Shown here in pieces: positions 1-8,026 of a DNA stretch of 64,000 bases (positions are counted from its first letter, which is position 1; each line of letters opens with the position of its first letter). Both the position numbers and the translations under genes were made by a program. This stretch comes from Paenibacillus_S vulneris (GTDB lineage: Bacteria; Bacillota; Bacilli; Paenibacillales; NBRC-103111): positions 1 to 64,000 of the forward strand of contig NZ_BAABJG010000006.1 of the NCBI RefSeq assembly GCF_039543185.1. The letters run 5' to 3'. Below the pieces are notes generated by a model that saw only the letters and a list, made by a program, of their open reading frames with translations, had not been told where the DNA came from and did not search any database.

Positions 1-71
1 CTTTAGAGTACCGGCGTCAGCTTGTGGCATAGGGTTTTTTTCAATGTCTACAAAATGGGGTCTTGACCAAT

Positions 72-107
72 CCGTAGTGACGCTTTTTTTATGGAGCCTA
101 GGGGGAT
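72..107. repeat. 36-bp direct repeat, copy 1 (partial tRNA-Ala 3' end)
   Basis: These 36 bases are identical to 268-303. The copy carries the last 16 nt of the tRNA-Ala gene plus 20 nt of the downstream terminator arm, but the rest of the tRNA is absent. Duplication of a tRNA 3' end is what site-specific integrases leave behind at attachment sites. The short distance (196 bp) also fits a simple local duplication. Confidence 0.8.
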
Positions 108-175
108 GTTGAATTCCTCATTTTATTTGCTGACGGAGCCCCCCTCCGACGACAAACCTAGCGGTAGAATTCAAC
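108..175. repeat. 68-bp palindromic element
   Basis: The segment is bounded by the inverted 9-mers GTTGAATTC (108-116) and GAATTCAAC (167-175). It contains an inner stem GGAG...CTCC around 135-146. It starts exactly where the 36-bp repeat ends. This resembles the hairpin-type intergenic repeats common in Paenibacillus and Bacillus genomes; no function can be assigned. Confidence 0.5.
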
Positions 176-246
176 GCCGTGCTCGTCCGCTCCGCTCCCT
201 GCGCGCGGACTGAACCCCTTTCAGGGGTTCGCCCCCCAATGAACAT

Positions 247-279
247 AAAAAAACGCCACTACGCTAACCGTAGTGACGC
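247..279 (-). terminator. Terminator of tRNA-Ala
   Basis: On the minus strand the inverted repeat CGTCACTACG...CGTAGTGGCG (254-263 and 269-278, one G-U pair) is followed by seven T residues. It begins about 10 nt after the tRNA 3' end. Confidence 0.8.
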
Positions 280-303
280 TTTTTTTATGGAGCCTAGGGG
301 GAT
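268..303. repeat. 36-bp direct repeat, copy 2 (intact tRNA-Ala 3' end)
   Basis: This is the copy attached to the complete tRNA gene and is identical to 72-107. It spans the right arm of the terminator, the spacer and the first 16 positions of the tRNA 3' half as read on the plus strand. Confidence 0.8.
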
Positions 304-360
304 CGAACCCCTGACCTCATCGCTGCCAGCGATGCGCTCTCCCAGCTGAGCTAAGGCCCC
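288..360 (-). tRNA. tRNA-Ala (anticodon GGC)
   Basis: Read on the minus strand the gene begins GGGGCCTTAGCTCAG and ends with the T-arm GGTTCGATCCC, acceptor AGGCTCC and discriminator A, 73 nt in all. The acceptor stem has seven pairs including one G-U. The anticodon loop is CTGGCAG, giving GGC, which reads GCC and GCU alanine codons. The 3' CCA is not encoded, so it must be added enzymatically. A terminator follows immediately. Confidence 0.95.
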
Positions 361-516
361 GTATGATTTCGGTAAATTTTTCACCCGACAATTAGGTATT
401 ATACACGGTGCTCGGCCTATCGTCAAGCGATAATTCAATATTTTTTTCGCGGACCCATCAAGCAAATAAAACAGGTGCTCAAAGGATATCATCGATGGAT
501 TCCCCGCACCTGCTTA

Positions 517-993
517 TTACTTTTTATCTTCTCCTACTTGATGCTTGGACAAGATATCTGTCAGCTCCCGCATGAACATGTTGATGTCTTTGAATTGGCG
601 ATAGACGGATGCAAACCGGATATAAGCGACCTCGTCCACCGGGTACAGCTGTTCCATGACGATCTCCCCGATTTCGCGGCTGTCCACCTCAGCGCTTGCC
701 GTATTGCGGATCTGCTTTTCGACTTCGGATACGATCATATCGAGCTGATCTACAGACACCGGACGCTTCTCACAGGCGCGAATCAAGCCCCGGAGCATTT
801 TTTCCCGGCTGAATTCCTCACGGCTGCCATCCTTCTTAATAACAATAAGAGGCGTCTCCTCCACCATTTCGAAGGTGGTGAACCGCTTGGTACATTTCTC
901 GCATTCTCTTCTTCGACGAATCGATTTGTTCTCATTGGCCGAGCGCGAATCCAACACCTTGGTTCCGTTATAGTCACAGTATGGGCATTTCAT
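517..993 (-). CDS. nrdR: Transcriptional repressor NrdR
   Basis: NrdR is the ATP/dATP-sensing repressor of ribonucleotide reductase genes. The 158-residue protein has the family's usual size and its two modules. The first is a zinc ribbon with CPYC at 3-6 and CEKC near 31-34, followed by a basic stretch with several arginines. The second is an ATP-cone from about 49 to 139. The start at 993 is supported by AGAGGAG a few bases upstream. In Bacillus subtilis the orthologue also lies close to coaE and the polA-mutM group, so the context agrees. It is divergent from the spore protein gene; the short intergenic region must carry both promoters. Confidence 0.95.
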   Translation of the reverse strand: MKCPYCDYNGTKVLDSRSANENKSIRRRRECEKCTKRFTTFEMVEETPLIVIKKDGSREEFSREKMLRGLIRACEKRPVSVDQLDMIVSEVEKQIRNTASAEVDSREIGEIVMEQLYPVDEVAYIRFASVYRQFKDINMFMRELTDILSKHQVGEDKK

Positions 994-1053
994 TTCTTTA
1001 TCACTCCTCTTGGTTACGAAATCAGGCGTGCAGATATTGCCAGCGAATCCCTG

Positions 1054-1082
1054 TAATGATCTTCAGGGAAAAGCACATAATA
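1054..1082 (+). promoter_or_regulatory. Candidate sigma-G promoter of the spore protein gene
   Basis: The sequence CATAATA at 1076-1082 matches the sigma-G -10 pattern CATWMTA. TAATG at 1054-1058 is a one-mismatch version of the -35 pattern GHATR, with 17 bp between them. Forespore expression is what is expected for an alpha/beta SASP gene. Confidence 0.5.
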
Positions 1083-1113
1083 GGTTTACCAACTTACAAG
1101 GAGGTGAACAGAC

Positions 1114-1338
1114 ATGGGTGCAGGACAATCTCGCAGCAGTAACGCTTTGGTGGTACCTCAAGCTAACGCAGCTTTGGATCAACTGAAATATGAAGTTGCT
1201 CAAGAGTTGGGTATCGCTATCCCTCAAGACGGTTACTACGGTAACATGGCTACTCGTGACACTGGTGCCATCGGGGGTCATATTACTCGTCGCCTGGTGC
1301 AAATCGCTGAGCAAACACTTGCTGGCGGCAACCGCTAA
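1114..1338 (+). CDS. Alpha/beta-type small acid-soluble spore protein
   Basis: These proteins coat and protect DNA in dormant spores and are degraded by the Gpr protease on germination. The 74-residue sequence has the family hallmarks: an N-terminal serine- and asparagine-rich lead, a Gpr-type cleavage region around YEVAQELGI (residues 26-34), and the conserved GNMATRDTGAIGGHITRRLV region near 43-62. An excellent ribosome binding site (AAGGAGGTGA, 1098-1107) precedes the ATG. It is a single-gene unit with its own sigma-G-like promoter and terminator, between nrdR and the lytic transglycosylase gene. The exact Ssp paralogue cannot be named from sequence alone. Confidence 0.95.
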   Translation: MGAGQSRSSNALVVPQANAALDQLKYEVAQELGIAIPQDGYYGNMATRDTGAIGGHITRRLVQIAEQTLAGGNR

Positions 1339-1351
1339 GTAGAAGTCGGGT

Positions 1352-1405
1352 AGAAGTATTGGACAGTTGCTCCTTAGGGGCCTGTCCAATGCTTCTTTAT
1401 TTTTG
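1352..1405 (+). terminator. Terminator of the spore protein gene
   Basis: A long hairpin pairs AGAAGTATTGGACAG (1352-1366) with CTGTCCAATGCTTCT (1382-1396), extended inside by GCTCC/GGGGC around a three-base loop. TTATTTTT follows. It abuts the stop codon of the convergent transglycosylase gene, so it may slow transcription from both sides. Confidence 0.85.
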
Positions 1406-1987
1406 AGGAGCGATTCCCCATTCCTTCGCATAAAGCTTATGATATTTATTATAATAATACAAAACGCGCTGAATGTAATGCCTCGTTTCACCATAAGGAA
1501 TGGAATCCGAATTTTGTAAGGTGCCATCCCATTCTTTATTCTGAAGCCACCGGTTTACTTTCCCCTGACCGGCGTTATAACCGGCAATGGCAGCGATGGT
1601 GTTCCCATTAAACTCCTTATGTAGATACCCCAGGTACCATGTCCCCAGCTCAATGCTGACGGATGGGTTATCCAAATCATTCTTATAGGATGGGGAGAAC
1701 CGTCCGGCGTCCACGATCCACTCTGAGGTGTCTGGCATAAGCTGCATTAAACCGTAGGCGCCTTTTTTGGATGAAATGTTCAACTTATAATTGGATTCAA
1801 CTCGAATAATGGCTGCAACCAATAGCGGGTCCACCTCGTAGCTCGCGGCATGCTGCCGTATTTCCTCTTGATAGCGGATCGGATATAACCATTTACCCAC
1901 AATATCACTGCTAAGGAACATGAGAACTACGAAGGTAATTAAAAGAAGAGCAAATACTCGCTTTTTCCGCCAAAAGCCGATGCTCAT
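1397..1987 (-). CDS. Membrane-anchored lytic transglycosylase (SLT domain)
   Basis: This is a soluble-lytic-transglycosylase-type (GH23) enzyme that cleaves peptidoglycan between MurNAc and GlcNAc. A basic N-terminus and one membrane segment (about 10-27) anchor it outside the cell. The SLT domain fills residues 45-180, with the catalytic glutamate in RVESNYKL (about 63), the GLMQLMP motif near 80 and AGYNAGQG near 137. At 196 residues it is a compact single-domain form. Its ATG overlaps the coaE stop by 4 bp (ATGA), which implies translational coupling. It could serve cell-wall turnover or sporulation; nothing in the sequence separates these. Confidence 0.9.
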   Translation of the reverse strand: MSIGFWRKKRVFALLLITFVVLMFLSSDIVGKWLYPIRYQEEIRQHAASYEVDPLLVAAIIRVESNYKLNISSKKGAYGLMQLMPDTSEWIVDAGRFSPSYKNDLDNPSVSIELGTWYLGYLHKEFNGNTIAAIAGYNAGQGKVNRWLQNKEWDGTLQNSDSIPYGETRHYIQRVLYYYNKYHKLYAKEWGIAPQK

Positions 1988-2580
1988 AGCAGCCTCCTTC
2001 CCCTTAAGAACGCCTCCACCTGTTTCTCCGTATCCGCAAGCGTCCCTTGATTATCTATGACAATGTCAGCCTTGGCTTTCTTCTGTTCAATATCCATTTG
2101 GGCTTTGAGGCGTGCTTCCGCTTGGTCTTCCGTGAGCTTGTCCCGGTCCATGAGACGCTGAAGCTGAAGACTGCGCGGTATGTACACTACCATGACGGCT
2201 TCGAACATCGACTGCAATCCCGATTCATATAACAAGGGAATATCGACGACCACCAGCTTGTCCGGATGCGATTGCTCATACTGCTGCATTCTTTCGCGAA
2301 TTAGCGCACGGATCGAAGGATGCATGATATTTTCCAGGTCTTTTAATGCCTGCGGATTGCCAAAGACCAATGCTCCCAGCTTTTTACGAAACAACGTACC
2401 ATCTGGATTCAAAACTTCCGATCCGAACCGTTCCACAATTTGCGTCAGAACGGGACTGCCAGGCTCTACTACCTCTCTGGCAATACGGTCGGCATCAACC
2501 AGCATCGCGCCGCGCTGCACCAGCATCTGGGATACGGTGCTTTTGCCGCAGGCGATGCCTCCGGTTAAACCGATATTCAT
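1984..2580 (-). CDS. coaE: Dephospho-CoA kinase
   Basis: CoaE phosphorylates the 3'-hydroxyl of dephospho-CoA in the last step of coenzyme A synthesis in the cytoplasm. The P-loop GGIACGKST lies at residues 7-15, the DADRIAREVV segment near 29-38 and VVDIPLLYESGL near 111-122, all typical of the family. Its 198 residues match the usual length. It lies downstream of ytaF and overlaps the transglycosylase gene, as part of the polA-mutM-ytaF-coaE group conserved in Bacillales. Confidence 0.95.
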   Translation of the reverse strand: MNIGLTGGIACGKSTVSQMLVQRGAMLVDADRIAREVVEPGSPVLTQIVERFGSEVLNPDGTLFRKKLGALVFGNPQALKDLENIMHPSIRALIRERMQQYEQSHPDKLVVVDIPLLYESGLQSMFEAVMVVYIPRSLQLQRLMDRDKLTEDQAEARLKAQMDIEQKKAKADIVIDNQGTLADTEKQVEAFLRGRRLL

Positions 2581-2634
2581 AGGGAATTCTCCTTCGACGT
2601 TCTAGGTTAGTTATGCCCCGCTATAAATAGTACA

Positions 2635-3327
2635 TTATATCAATTTCATAATACCCATAATAATCAATATGCATCCGGGAAAAACCGATAACCGGCGGAG
2701 CCAGGACATATCCGAATACTTATAACCTATTCGCAAGCCGGTCGCCAGGAAAGTCCCGCTGGCCAACGCGATTACGGCGGAGGTAAGAAGCGGTGCAAAG
2801 CCGATCAAAGCGGCCCCGATACCCGCTCCGAAGGCGTCCAGTGACAGCGCAATCCCGAGAAGCAAAGCTTCGTAAGGTGAAATATTACCCGAACGGTCCA
2901 TGTCCGCAATGGATGGCGTACGCAAAATTTGAATAACCAGTCCAAAACGCTTCAACTCAATATTCAGCACTTCCCGTGTCGTCGGGACGCTGTTCCCTCC
3001 CGCAGTACGAACAGGCACTCCGGATGAATCGCGGGAATCCCCGTTGTCCGCATCCTTTTTCTCCATCATGACTTGATAGACCGCCCAGATGCCAATCCCG
3101 ATCAGGATTACGCCCCCAATCGCCCTGGCAAACACCGGATCGACAAATTGGCTGATGAACACCCCGATTTGCATGGCAAGATAAATGATAAAACCCGAGC
3201 AGCAAGAAATGATAGCAACCGATAAGAGCGGCATACGTATTTTACGCAAGCCGTACATGACACCAACGCCAAATCCGTCCAGACTGACGGCTAAAGCCAA
3301 TATCAACAAGGAGATAAAAGGCAGCAT
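2635..3327 (-). CDS. ytaF: Sporulation membrane protein YtaF
   Basis: YtaF belongs to the MntP/LysE-like family of small six-helix membrane proteins; the Bacillus homologue is sporulation-associated, and its substrate is not established. The 230-residue protein has two internally similar halves. Each carries a conserved aspartate in LALAVSLDGFGVGV (about 10-23) and LGIALSLDAFGAGIG (about 157-171), the likely ion-coordinating sites. A hydrophilic linker (about 90-135) joins the halves. Its position between mutM and coaE is the same as in Bacillus subtilis, which supports the name more than the sequence alone would. Confidence 0.88.
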   Translation of the reverse strand: MLPFISLLILALAVSLDGFGVGVMYGLRKIRMPLLSVAIISCCSGFIIYLAMQIGVFISQFVDPVFARAIGGVILIGIGIWAVYQVMMEKKDADNGDSRDSSGVPVRTAGGNSVPTTREVLNIELKRFGLVIQILRTPSIADMDRSGNISPYEALLLGIALSLDAFGAGIGAALIGFAPLLTSAVIALASGTFLATGLRIGYKYSDMSWLRRLSVFPGCILIIMGIMKLI

Positions 3328-3415
3328 GGTAGTTCCCTCCCGACCTTTGTACTCCTTTACTATATGGCGGATATGGGCGGGGGGTGCATCATGCGAAACC
3401 CGTCAGAAGGCTTCT

Positions 3416-4273
3416 TTAAGCACCGGCTTTTCTAGCATTTTTTCGCTTCAAAGGCTGGCATTTCGGGCAAAAATGAGTTCCGCGGCCTGCGACAACGGTC
3501 TTTTCAATCTCATGTCCGCAATGCTGACAGGGCTCGCCTTTACGGCCATACATTTGCAGCTGATGCTGAAACATTCCGATTTCCCCCTGACCGTTCACGT
3601 AGGACTTGATAGAGGACCCTCCGGCCGCTACGGCATCGTTCAATGTTTGGATGATGGCTTCATACAAGGCAGCCAATTCCTTGCGCGAGAGCGATCCCGC
3701 TTCCCGTTCAGGATGAATTCCTGCAGCAAACAAGGACTCATCCACATAAATATTCCCTATCCCGACGATATATTCCTGATTCAAGAGCAAGGGCTTGATT
3801 TTGGTAGTCCGTCCTTCCAGCTTTCTTATGAAGGCATCCAATGTAAACGTCTCGTCCAGCGGCTCAAGTCCGAGCTTTTTGAGCGGCTGCTCGTTAAGCT
3901 CCGTTCCTTTGGGGAACAAATGCATCGTGCCGAACTGGCGTACGTCCTTATATCTCAATTCGCTTCCATCGGTAAAATGAAACACCACATGCGTATGAAG
4001 CTCCATGGGATCGTTCTTGTCGTAGACGCCGTAACGGCCTTCCATCCGCAGATGGGAGACAAGTGTAAAATCATCCGTACGAAGAAGGAGGAACTTTCCT
4101 CTGCGGTCCACTCCATGAAACGTCTGTCCCTGAAGCAGCAGGGCAAATTCGTCAGGCTCCTCCGGGCGCTGAATAATGCGGCGCAAACGGACGTCAACCT
4201 GCTCTATGGTTTTACCGACGATCAGCTGATTTAATGTTCGTTTAACCGTTTCTACCTCCGGCAATTCCGGCAT
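3416..4273 (-). CDS. mutM: Formamidopyrimidine-DNA glycosylase
   Basis: MutM removes 8-oxoguanine and formamidopyrimidines from DNA and cuts the abasic site. The catalytic N-terminal proline must follow the initiator methionine, so the start is the ATG at 4273, giving MPELPEVETVKRTL. An in-frame GTG three codons upstream overlaps the ribosome binding site (CGAGGT, 4281-4286) and is rejected. The 285-residue protein has the N-terminal beta-sandwich, the helix-two-turn-helix region and a C-terminal zinc finger CxxC...CxxC (CQHC and CPKC). It is immediately downstream of polA, as in Bacillus. Confidence 0.96.
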   Translation of the reverse strand: MPELPEVETVKRTLNQLIVGKTIEQVDVRLRRIIQRPEEPDEFALLLQGQTFHGVDRRGKFLLLRTDDFTLVSHLRMEGRYGVYDKNDPMELHTHVVFHFTDGSELRYKDVRQFGTMHLFPKGTELNEQPLKKLGLEPLDETFTLDAFIRKLEGRTTKIKPLLLNQEYIVGIGNIYVDESLFAAGIHPEREAGSLSRKELAALYEAIIQTLNDAVAAGGSSIKSYVNGQGEIGMFQHQLQMYGRKGEPCQHCGHEIEKTVVAGRGTHFCPKCQPLKRKNARKAGA

Positions 4274-4444
4274 GCTGTTCACCTCGAAGCTGTATATTTA
4301 TTTCAACGTCTACCGACAAGCTATAGTAAATCTGAATGTCCCAATCGGCTAAAAAAGGGATGAGGAACGTGCATCGGCCTCTATCACAGCTCGTCCTTCA
4401 CACATTCCCCGGATGCTTGGATCTCGGAAAGAACCTATATTATA

Positions 4445-7111
4445 TTACTTAGCTTCATACCAGTTCAAGCCTGTGTCGACTTCCACTTTTAGAGGAACGA
4501 CGAGCTTCAGCGCATTCTCCATCACTTCGGCTACGGTTGTTTTCATCGTCTCGATTTCATCCTCCGGCACTTCGAACACCAGTTCGTCATGCACCTGAAG
4601 AAGCATCTGGCTTTGGAGCCCGTCCCGCTTCAAGCGTTCATCCATTTGAACCATAGCCAGTTTAATGATATCTGCGGCGGTACCCTGAATCGGCGTATTC
4701 ATCGCCGTCCGTTCCGCGAAGGAACGGAGGTTGAAGTTAGACGCCGTAATCTCCGGCAAGTAGCGGCGGCGATTCAGCAGCGTCGTCACGTAGCCGTCCT
4801 GGCGGGCTTTCTTCACGATGTCGTCCATATATTGGCGAACGCCCTGGAAGACGGTGAAATACTGCTCAATAAACTGCGAAGCGTCTTTTCGGGTAATGTT
4901 CAGGTTCTGTGACAAGCCGTAATCGCTGATGCCGTACACAATGCCGAAATTGACGGCTTTCGCCTGACGGCGCATGTTGGAATCCACCGCATCCTCAGAC
5001 ACTCCGAATACGTCCATCGCCGTCTTCGTATGAATGTCCATGTCCTTGATAAAAGCTTCAATCAGCTTCTCATCCTGCGAAATATGGGCCAGCACCCGCA
5101 GCTCAATCTGCGAATAATCCGCCGTCAGGATGGACCATCCCGGCTTGGAAGGGACGAAGACCTTGCGGATTTTGCGTCCTTCCTCCAGCCGGATCGGGAT
5201 GTTCTGAAGATTCGGATACTGGCTGCTCAGGCGGCCGGTTGCCGCAATGGTCTGCCGGTAGTAGGTATGCACCTTCCCCGTATCTGGACGAACCTCTTTG
5301 AGCAGCCCTTCCACATAGGTGGACTGGAGCTTGGCCAAGGTCCGGTAGTGAAGAATATGACCGATCGCAGGATGATACGGCTCGAGCTTCTCGAGCACCT
5401 CGGCGTCGGTCGAATAGCCGGTTTTCGTCTTTTTGATCGTAGGCAGCTGCAGCTTTTCGAATAAAATCTCACCAAGCTGCTTCGGCGAGTTGATGTTGAA
5501 CTCCGTTCCGGCCGCGTCATAGATCGATCTCATAATAGCTTCCAGCTGTGTCCCAAGCTCCTGGCCATACTGCTTCAAAGCCTCGATATCGACCTTGATG
5601 CCCTTTTCCTCCATGTCAGCAAGGACGCTGGCCAACGGCTGCTCCAGCTCATAGAACAGCTCGTTCATTTCGCTTTGCTCCAAATCGCGCTTCATCGGCT
5701 CTACCAAGCTATGAATCGTCATCGCCTTGCGGGACAAATGATCGCTCAGCAGCTCCAGCTCCGGAATATGGAACTTGGCGCCTTTGCCGAATACCTCTTC
5801 ATCCGATTTCAATATAGGCAAGCCGTATTTGACCGACAGCCCGTTCAAGGTCAGCGCCGATTCCGTCGGGTCCAGCAAATAAGCGGCCAGAAGGATGTCG
5901 AAGGAAGTACCGCGCAAATGAATGCCGCGCCATGCCAAAACTAGAGCCGCCCGATGCTGATCATAGATGGCTATCGATTTCTCCGGAGACTCGAGCCAGG
6001 CTTTGAACGATAGCGCTTCCTCATCCTTCCATTCAAGCAGCTCGGCTGGCACATAGTAGCATTTGTGCTCCGTGTACAGGGCAATGCCTATCATCTCCGC
6101 GATATGCGGATTATCCCCGGCAGCCTCGACGTGCAGACAGGTAACCTGGGGGAGCGCCTCCACCAAGGCCGCCAAGCCTTGCCGATCCTGGACAGCAACC
6201 ACATCAATGTCGACCTGGGAAGCTTGGGTTCCGTTATCGGAATCCGCGGTCGAGAAGTCCATTTTCTCGAGAAGCGACTTAAATTCCAATTTACGGAACA
6301 TGTCGCCAAGAGCTTGTCCGTCGTAACCTGTAAAGGCAAGCTCCTCCCATTTGGTCGTGAGCGGCACCTCGCGGAAGATCGTCGCCAGCTCCTTGCTCAT
6401 TCGGGCATCGTCCGCATGCTGCTCGACCTTTTCCTTCATCTTGCCTTTCAATTGATCCGTATGGGCCAGAACGCCCTCCACCGTCTCATATTCGTGAAGC
6501 AGCTTGAGCGCAGTCTTCTCCCCTACGCCTGGAATTCCCGGGATATTATCGGAGGCATCCCCCATCAAGCCCTTCAAATCTATAATTTGCTTCGGCGTTA
6601 AGCCGTATTTTTCTTTAATCTCGCTTGTATCGTACAGCTCAACCTCACTGATGCCCTTTCGCGTCAAAGCGATGGTAACCCGGTCTGAGGCCAGCTGCAG
6701 CATATCCTTGTCCCCTGTCACGACCAGAACTTCGATATCACCCTTCTCGTCGGCTATCCGGGTGAGCGTGCCGATAATATCGTCCGCTTCATAGCCCTCC
6801 AGCTCGAATTGGGCCATGCCGAAGGCGCGAATCAAATCGCGAAGCAGCGGAAACTGCTCAGACAGCTCAGGAGGCGTCTTGGCTCTTCCGCCTTTATAGT
6901 CAGCGTAATCCTTATGTCGAAACGTGACCTTCCCCGCATCAAAGGCAACGAGAAAGTGAGTCGGTTTTTGCTCCTCCAGCAGCTTCAACAGCATCGTCGT
7001 GAATCCGAATACGGCATTCGTATGCAGACCGCTCGAATTGCTGAGTAAAGGTAATGCATAAAATGCGCGATTAGCAATACTGTTGCCGTCAATCAAAATT
7101 AATTTCGACAT
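4445..7111 (-). CDS. polA: DNA polymerase I
   Basis: PolA fills repair gaps and removes RNA primers. The 888-residue protein has an N-terminal 5'-3' exonuclease/FEN domain (1-290, acidic residues in EGYEADDIIG and VTGDKDML), a central 3'-5' exonuclease-like domain (about 300-480) and the polymerase domain (about 510-888). Polymerase motifs are intact: DYSQIELRVLAHIS, RRQAKAVNFGIVYG and QVHDELVFEVP. The central domain lacks the DxE motif of proofreading enzymes (it reads LHVEAAGDN), as in Bacillus-type Pol I, so proofreading is probably absent. GGGGTG lies just before the ATG. The gene heads the polA-mutM-ytaF-coaE series. Confidence 0.97.
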   Translation of the reverse strand: MSKLILIDGNSIANRAFYALPLLSNSSGLHTNAVFGFTTMLLKLLEEQKPTHFLVAFDAGKVTFRHKDYADYKGGRAKTPPELSEQFPLLRDLIRAFGMAQFELEGYEADDIIGTLTRIADEKGDIEVLVVTGDKDMLQLASDRVTIALTRKGISEVELYDTSEIKEKYGLTPKQIIDLKGLMGDASDNIPGIPGVGEKTALKLLHEYETVEGVLAHTDQLKGKMKEKVEQHADDARMSKELATIFREVPLTTKWEELAFTGYDGQALGDMFRKLEFKSLLEKMDFSTADSDNGTQASQVDIDVVAVQDRQGLAALVEALPQVTCLHVEAAGDNPHIAEMIGIALYTEHKCYYVPAELLEWKDEEALSFKAWLESPEKSIAIYDQHRAALVLAWRGIHLRGTSFDILLAAYLLDPTESALTLNGLSVKYGLPILKSDEEVFGKGAKFHIPELELLSDHLSRKAMTIHSLVEPMKRDLEQSEMNELFYELEQPLASVLADMEEKGIKVDIEALKQYGQELGTQLEAIMRSIYDAAGTEFNINSPKQLGEILFEKLQLPTIKKTKTGYSTDAEVLEKLEPYHPAIGHILHYRTLAKLQSTYVEGLLKEVRPDTGKVHTYYRQTIAATGRLSSQYPNLQNIPIRLEEGRKIRKVFVPSKPGWSILTADYSQIELRVLAHISQDEKLIEAFIKDMDIHTKTAMDVFGVSEDAVDSNMRRQAKAVNFGIVYGISDYGLSQNLNITRKDASQFIEQYFTVFQGVRQYMDDIVKKARQDGYVTTLLNRRRYLPEITASNFNLRSFAERTAMNTPIQGTAADIIKLAMVQMDERLKRDGLQSQMLLQVHDELVFEVPEDEIETMKTTVAEVMENALKLVVPLKVEVDTGLNWYEAK

Positions 7112-7276
7112 CGTTACACCCCATTTTCCTTAACATCACTACTCCATGATAGCATAGGACAACAAGAGAAAAAAAGCTTAGGCGCACATTCCCTTTCTTA
7201 GGGGTGACGGCGGCCGCATGAGCATAAACATAGAATATAAGGCGATGCTTTTCGCGCAAAACGGAGGTAGAATGTT

Positions 7277-8026
7277 ATGAGCACCTCAACCCGGCCCCAG
7301 GGCAAGAAAGCCATCTGTTTTGACGTCAATCAAACCTTGATCCATCAGGGGATTCACTTCGAGCAGGCTTTCCGCTCCGTTTGGAACGACTATTACTCCC
7401 GTTCGGTCCAAAGCGATGTTCCACAAGCAGAGGAGCTGTGGAGCAAGTATCAGAACTACTGGCAGCAGCACAAAAAAAACCGTACCGCGCGGCTGCAGCT
7501 GGACGATTTGCAGCAGCAGTGCCTGCAAAGCGCGCTCAGAGAGCTTCGTGTCCCGGTCCATCAGCAGTTTACCAACGATTTTTTCCAGCTGGTGCGCAAA
7601 TCCCGGCTCGCCGCCAAATCATTAGCCCCCAAGGTAGAGGAGACTCTGCAAGCGCTGGCACCGCGCTTCAAATTGGCCATCATCAGCAATAGTCCGAGAA
7701 GCGAAGTAACCCACTTGCTCCAACGGTTCAAGCTGAACGGGTATTTTCCGGAAGAACGGATATTTACAGCCAGGAGCTCTGCAGACAAAAAGCCCAACAT
7801 TCCTTTATTTAAAACGGCCATCCGTACGATGGAGTTATCTCCGAGGCAGCTGGTCATGGTAGGAAACTCATGGAAGCATGATGTTTGCGGGGCGACTAAA
7901 GCGGGGCTGGATGCCGTCTGGGTTCAATCCCACAGCACCGCAGCCAGGAAGATCTCCCAACAGAAGCTGGGAAAGCGCAATGTGTACTGCATCCAGCAAA
8001 TGGATCAGCTGCTGGAGCTATTCTGA
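7277..8026 (+). CDS. HAD-superfamily hydrolase-like protein
   Basis: The 249-residue protein has the haloacid dehalogenase fold signature: motif I FDVNQTL (about 15-21), motif II ISNSP (about 138-142), motif III lysine in KKPNIPLF (about 174) and motif IV VGNSWKHDV (about 197-205). The second acidic residue usual in HAD phosphatases (DxD) is asparagine here, so the general acid/base is missing. This argues against an ordinary phosphatase. Haloacid-dehalogenase-type members also lack that residue. CGGAGG precedes the ATG at 7277. The gene is divergent from polA, and its end overlaps by 22 bp the convergent c-di-GMP gene. The substrate is unknown. Confidence 0.75.
   Translation: MSTSTRPQGKKAICFDVNQTLIHQGIHFEQAFRSVWNDYYSRSVQSDVPQAEELWSKYQNYWQQHKKNRTARLQLDDLQQQCLQSALRELRVPVHQQFTNDFFQLVRKSRLAAKSLAPKVEETLQALAPRFKLAIISNSPRSEVTHLLQRFKLNGYFPEERIFTARSSADKKPNIPLFKTAIRTMELSPRQLVMVGNSWKHDVCGATKAGLDAVWVQSHSTAARKISQQKLGKRNVYCIQQMDQLLELF

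Larger units (their letters stand above)
1..246. other. Intergenic region with repeats, no gene seen
   Basis: I see no convincing coding region here. It holds a 36-bp duplicate of the tRNA-Ala 3' end and its downstream flank (72-107), a palindromic segment (108-175) and a small perfect hairpin AACCCC-TTTCA-GGGGTT near 214-230. The stretch 176-213 is GC-rich and low in complexity. It is downstream of the tRNA gene in the direction of transcription. Confidence 0.6.
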
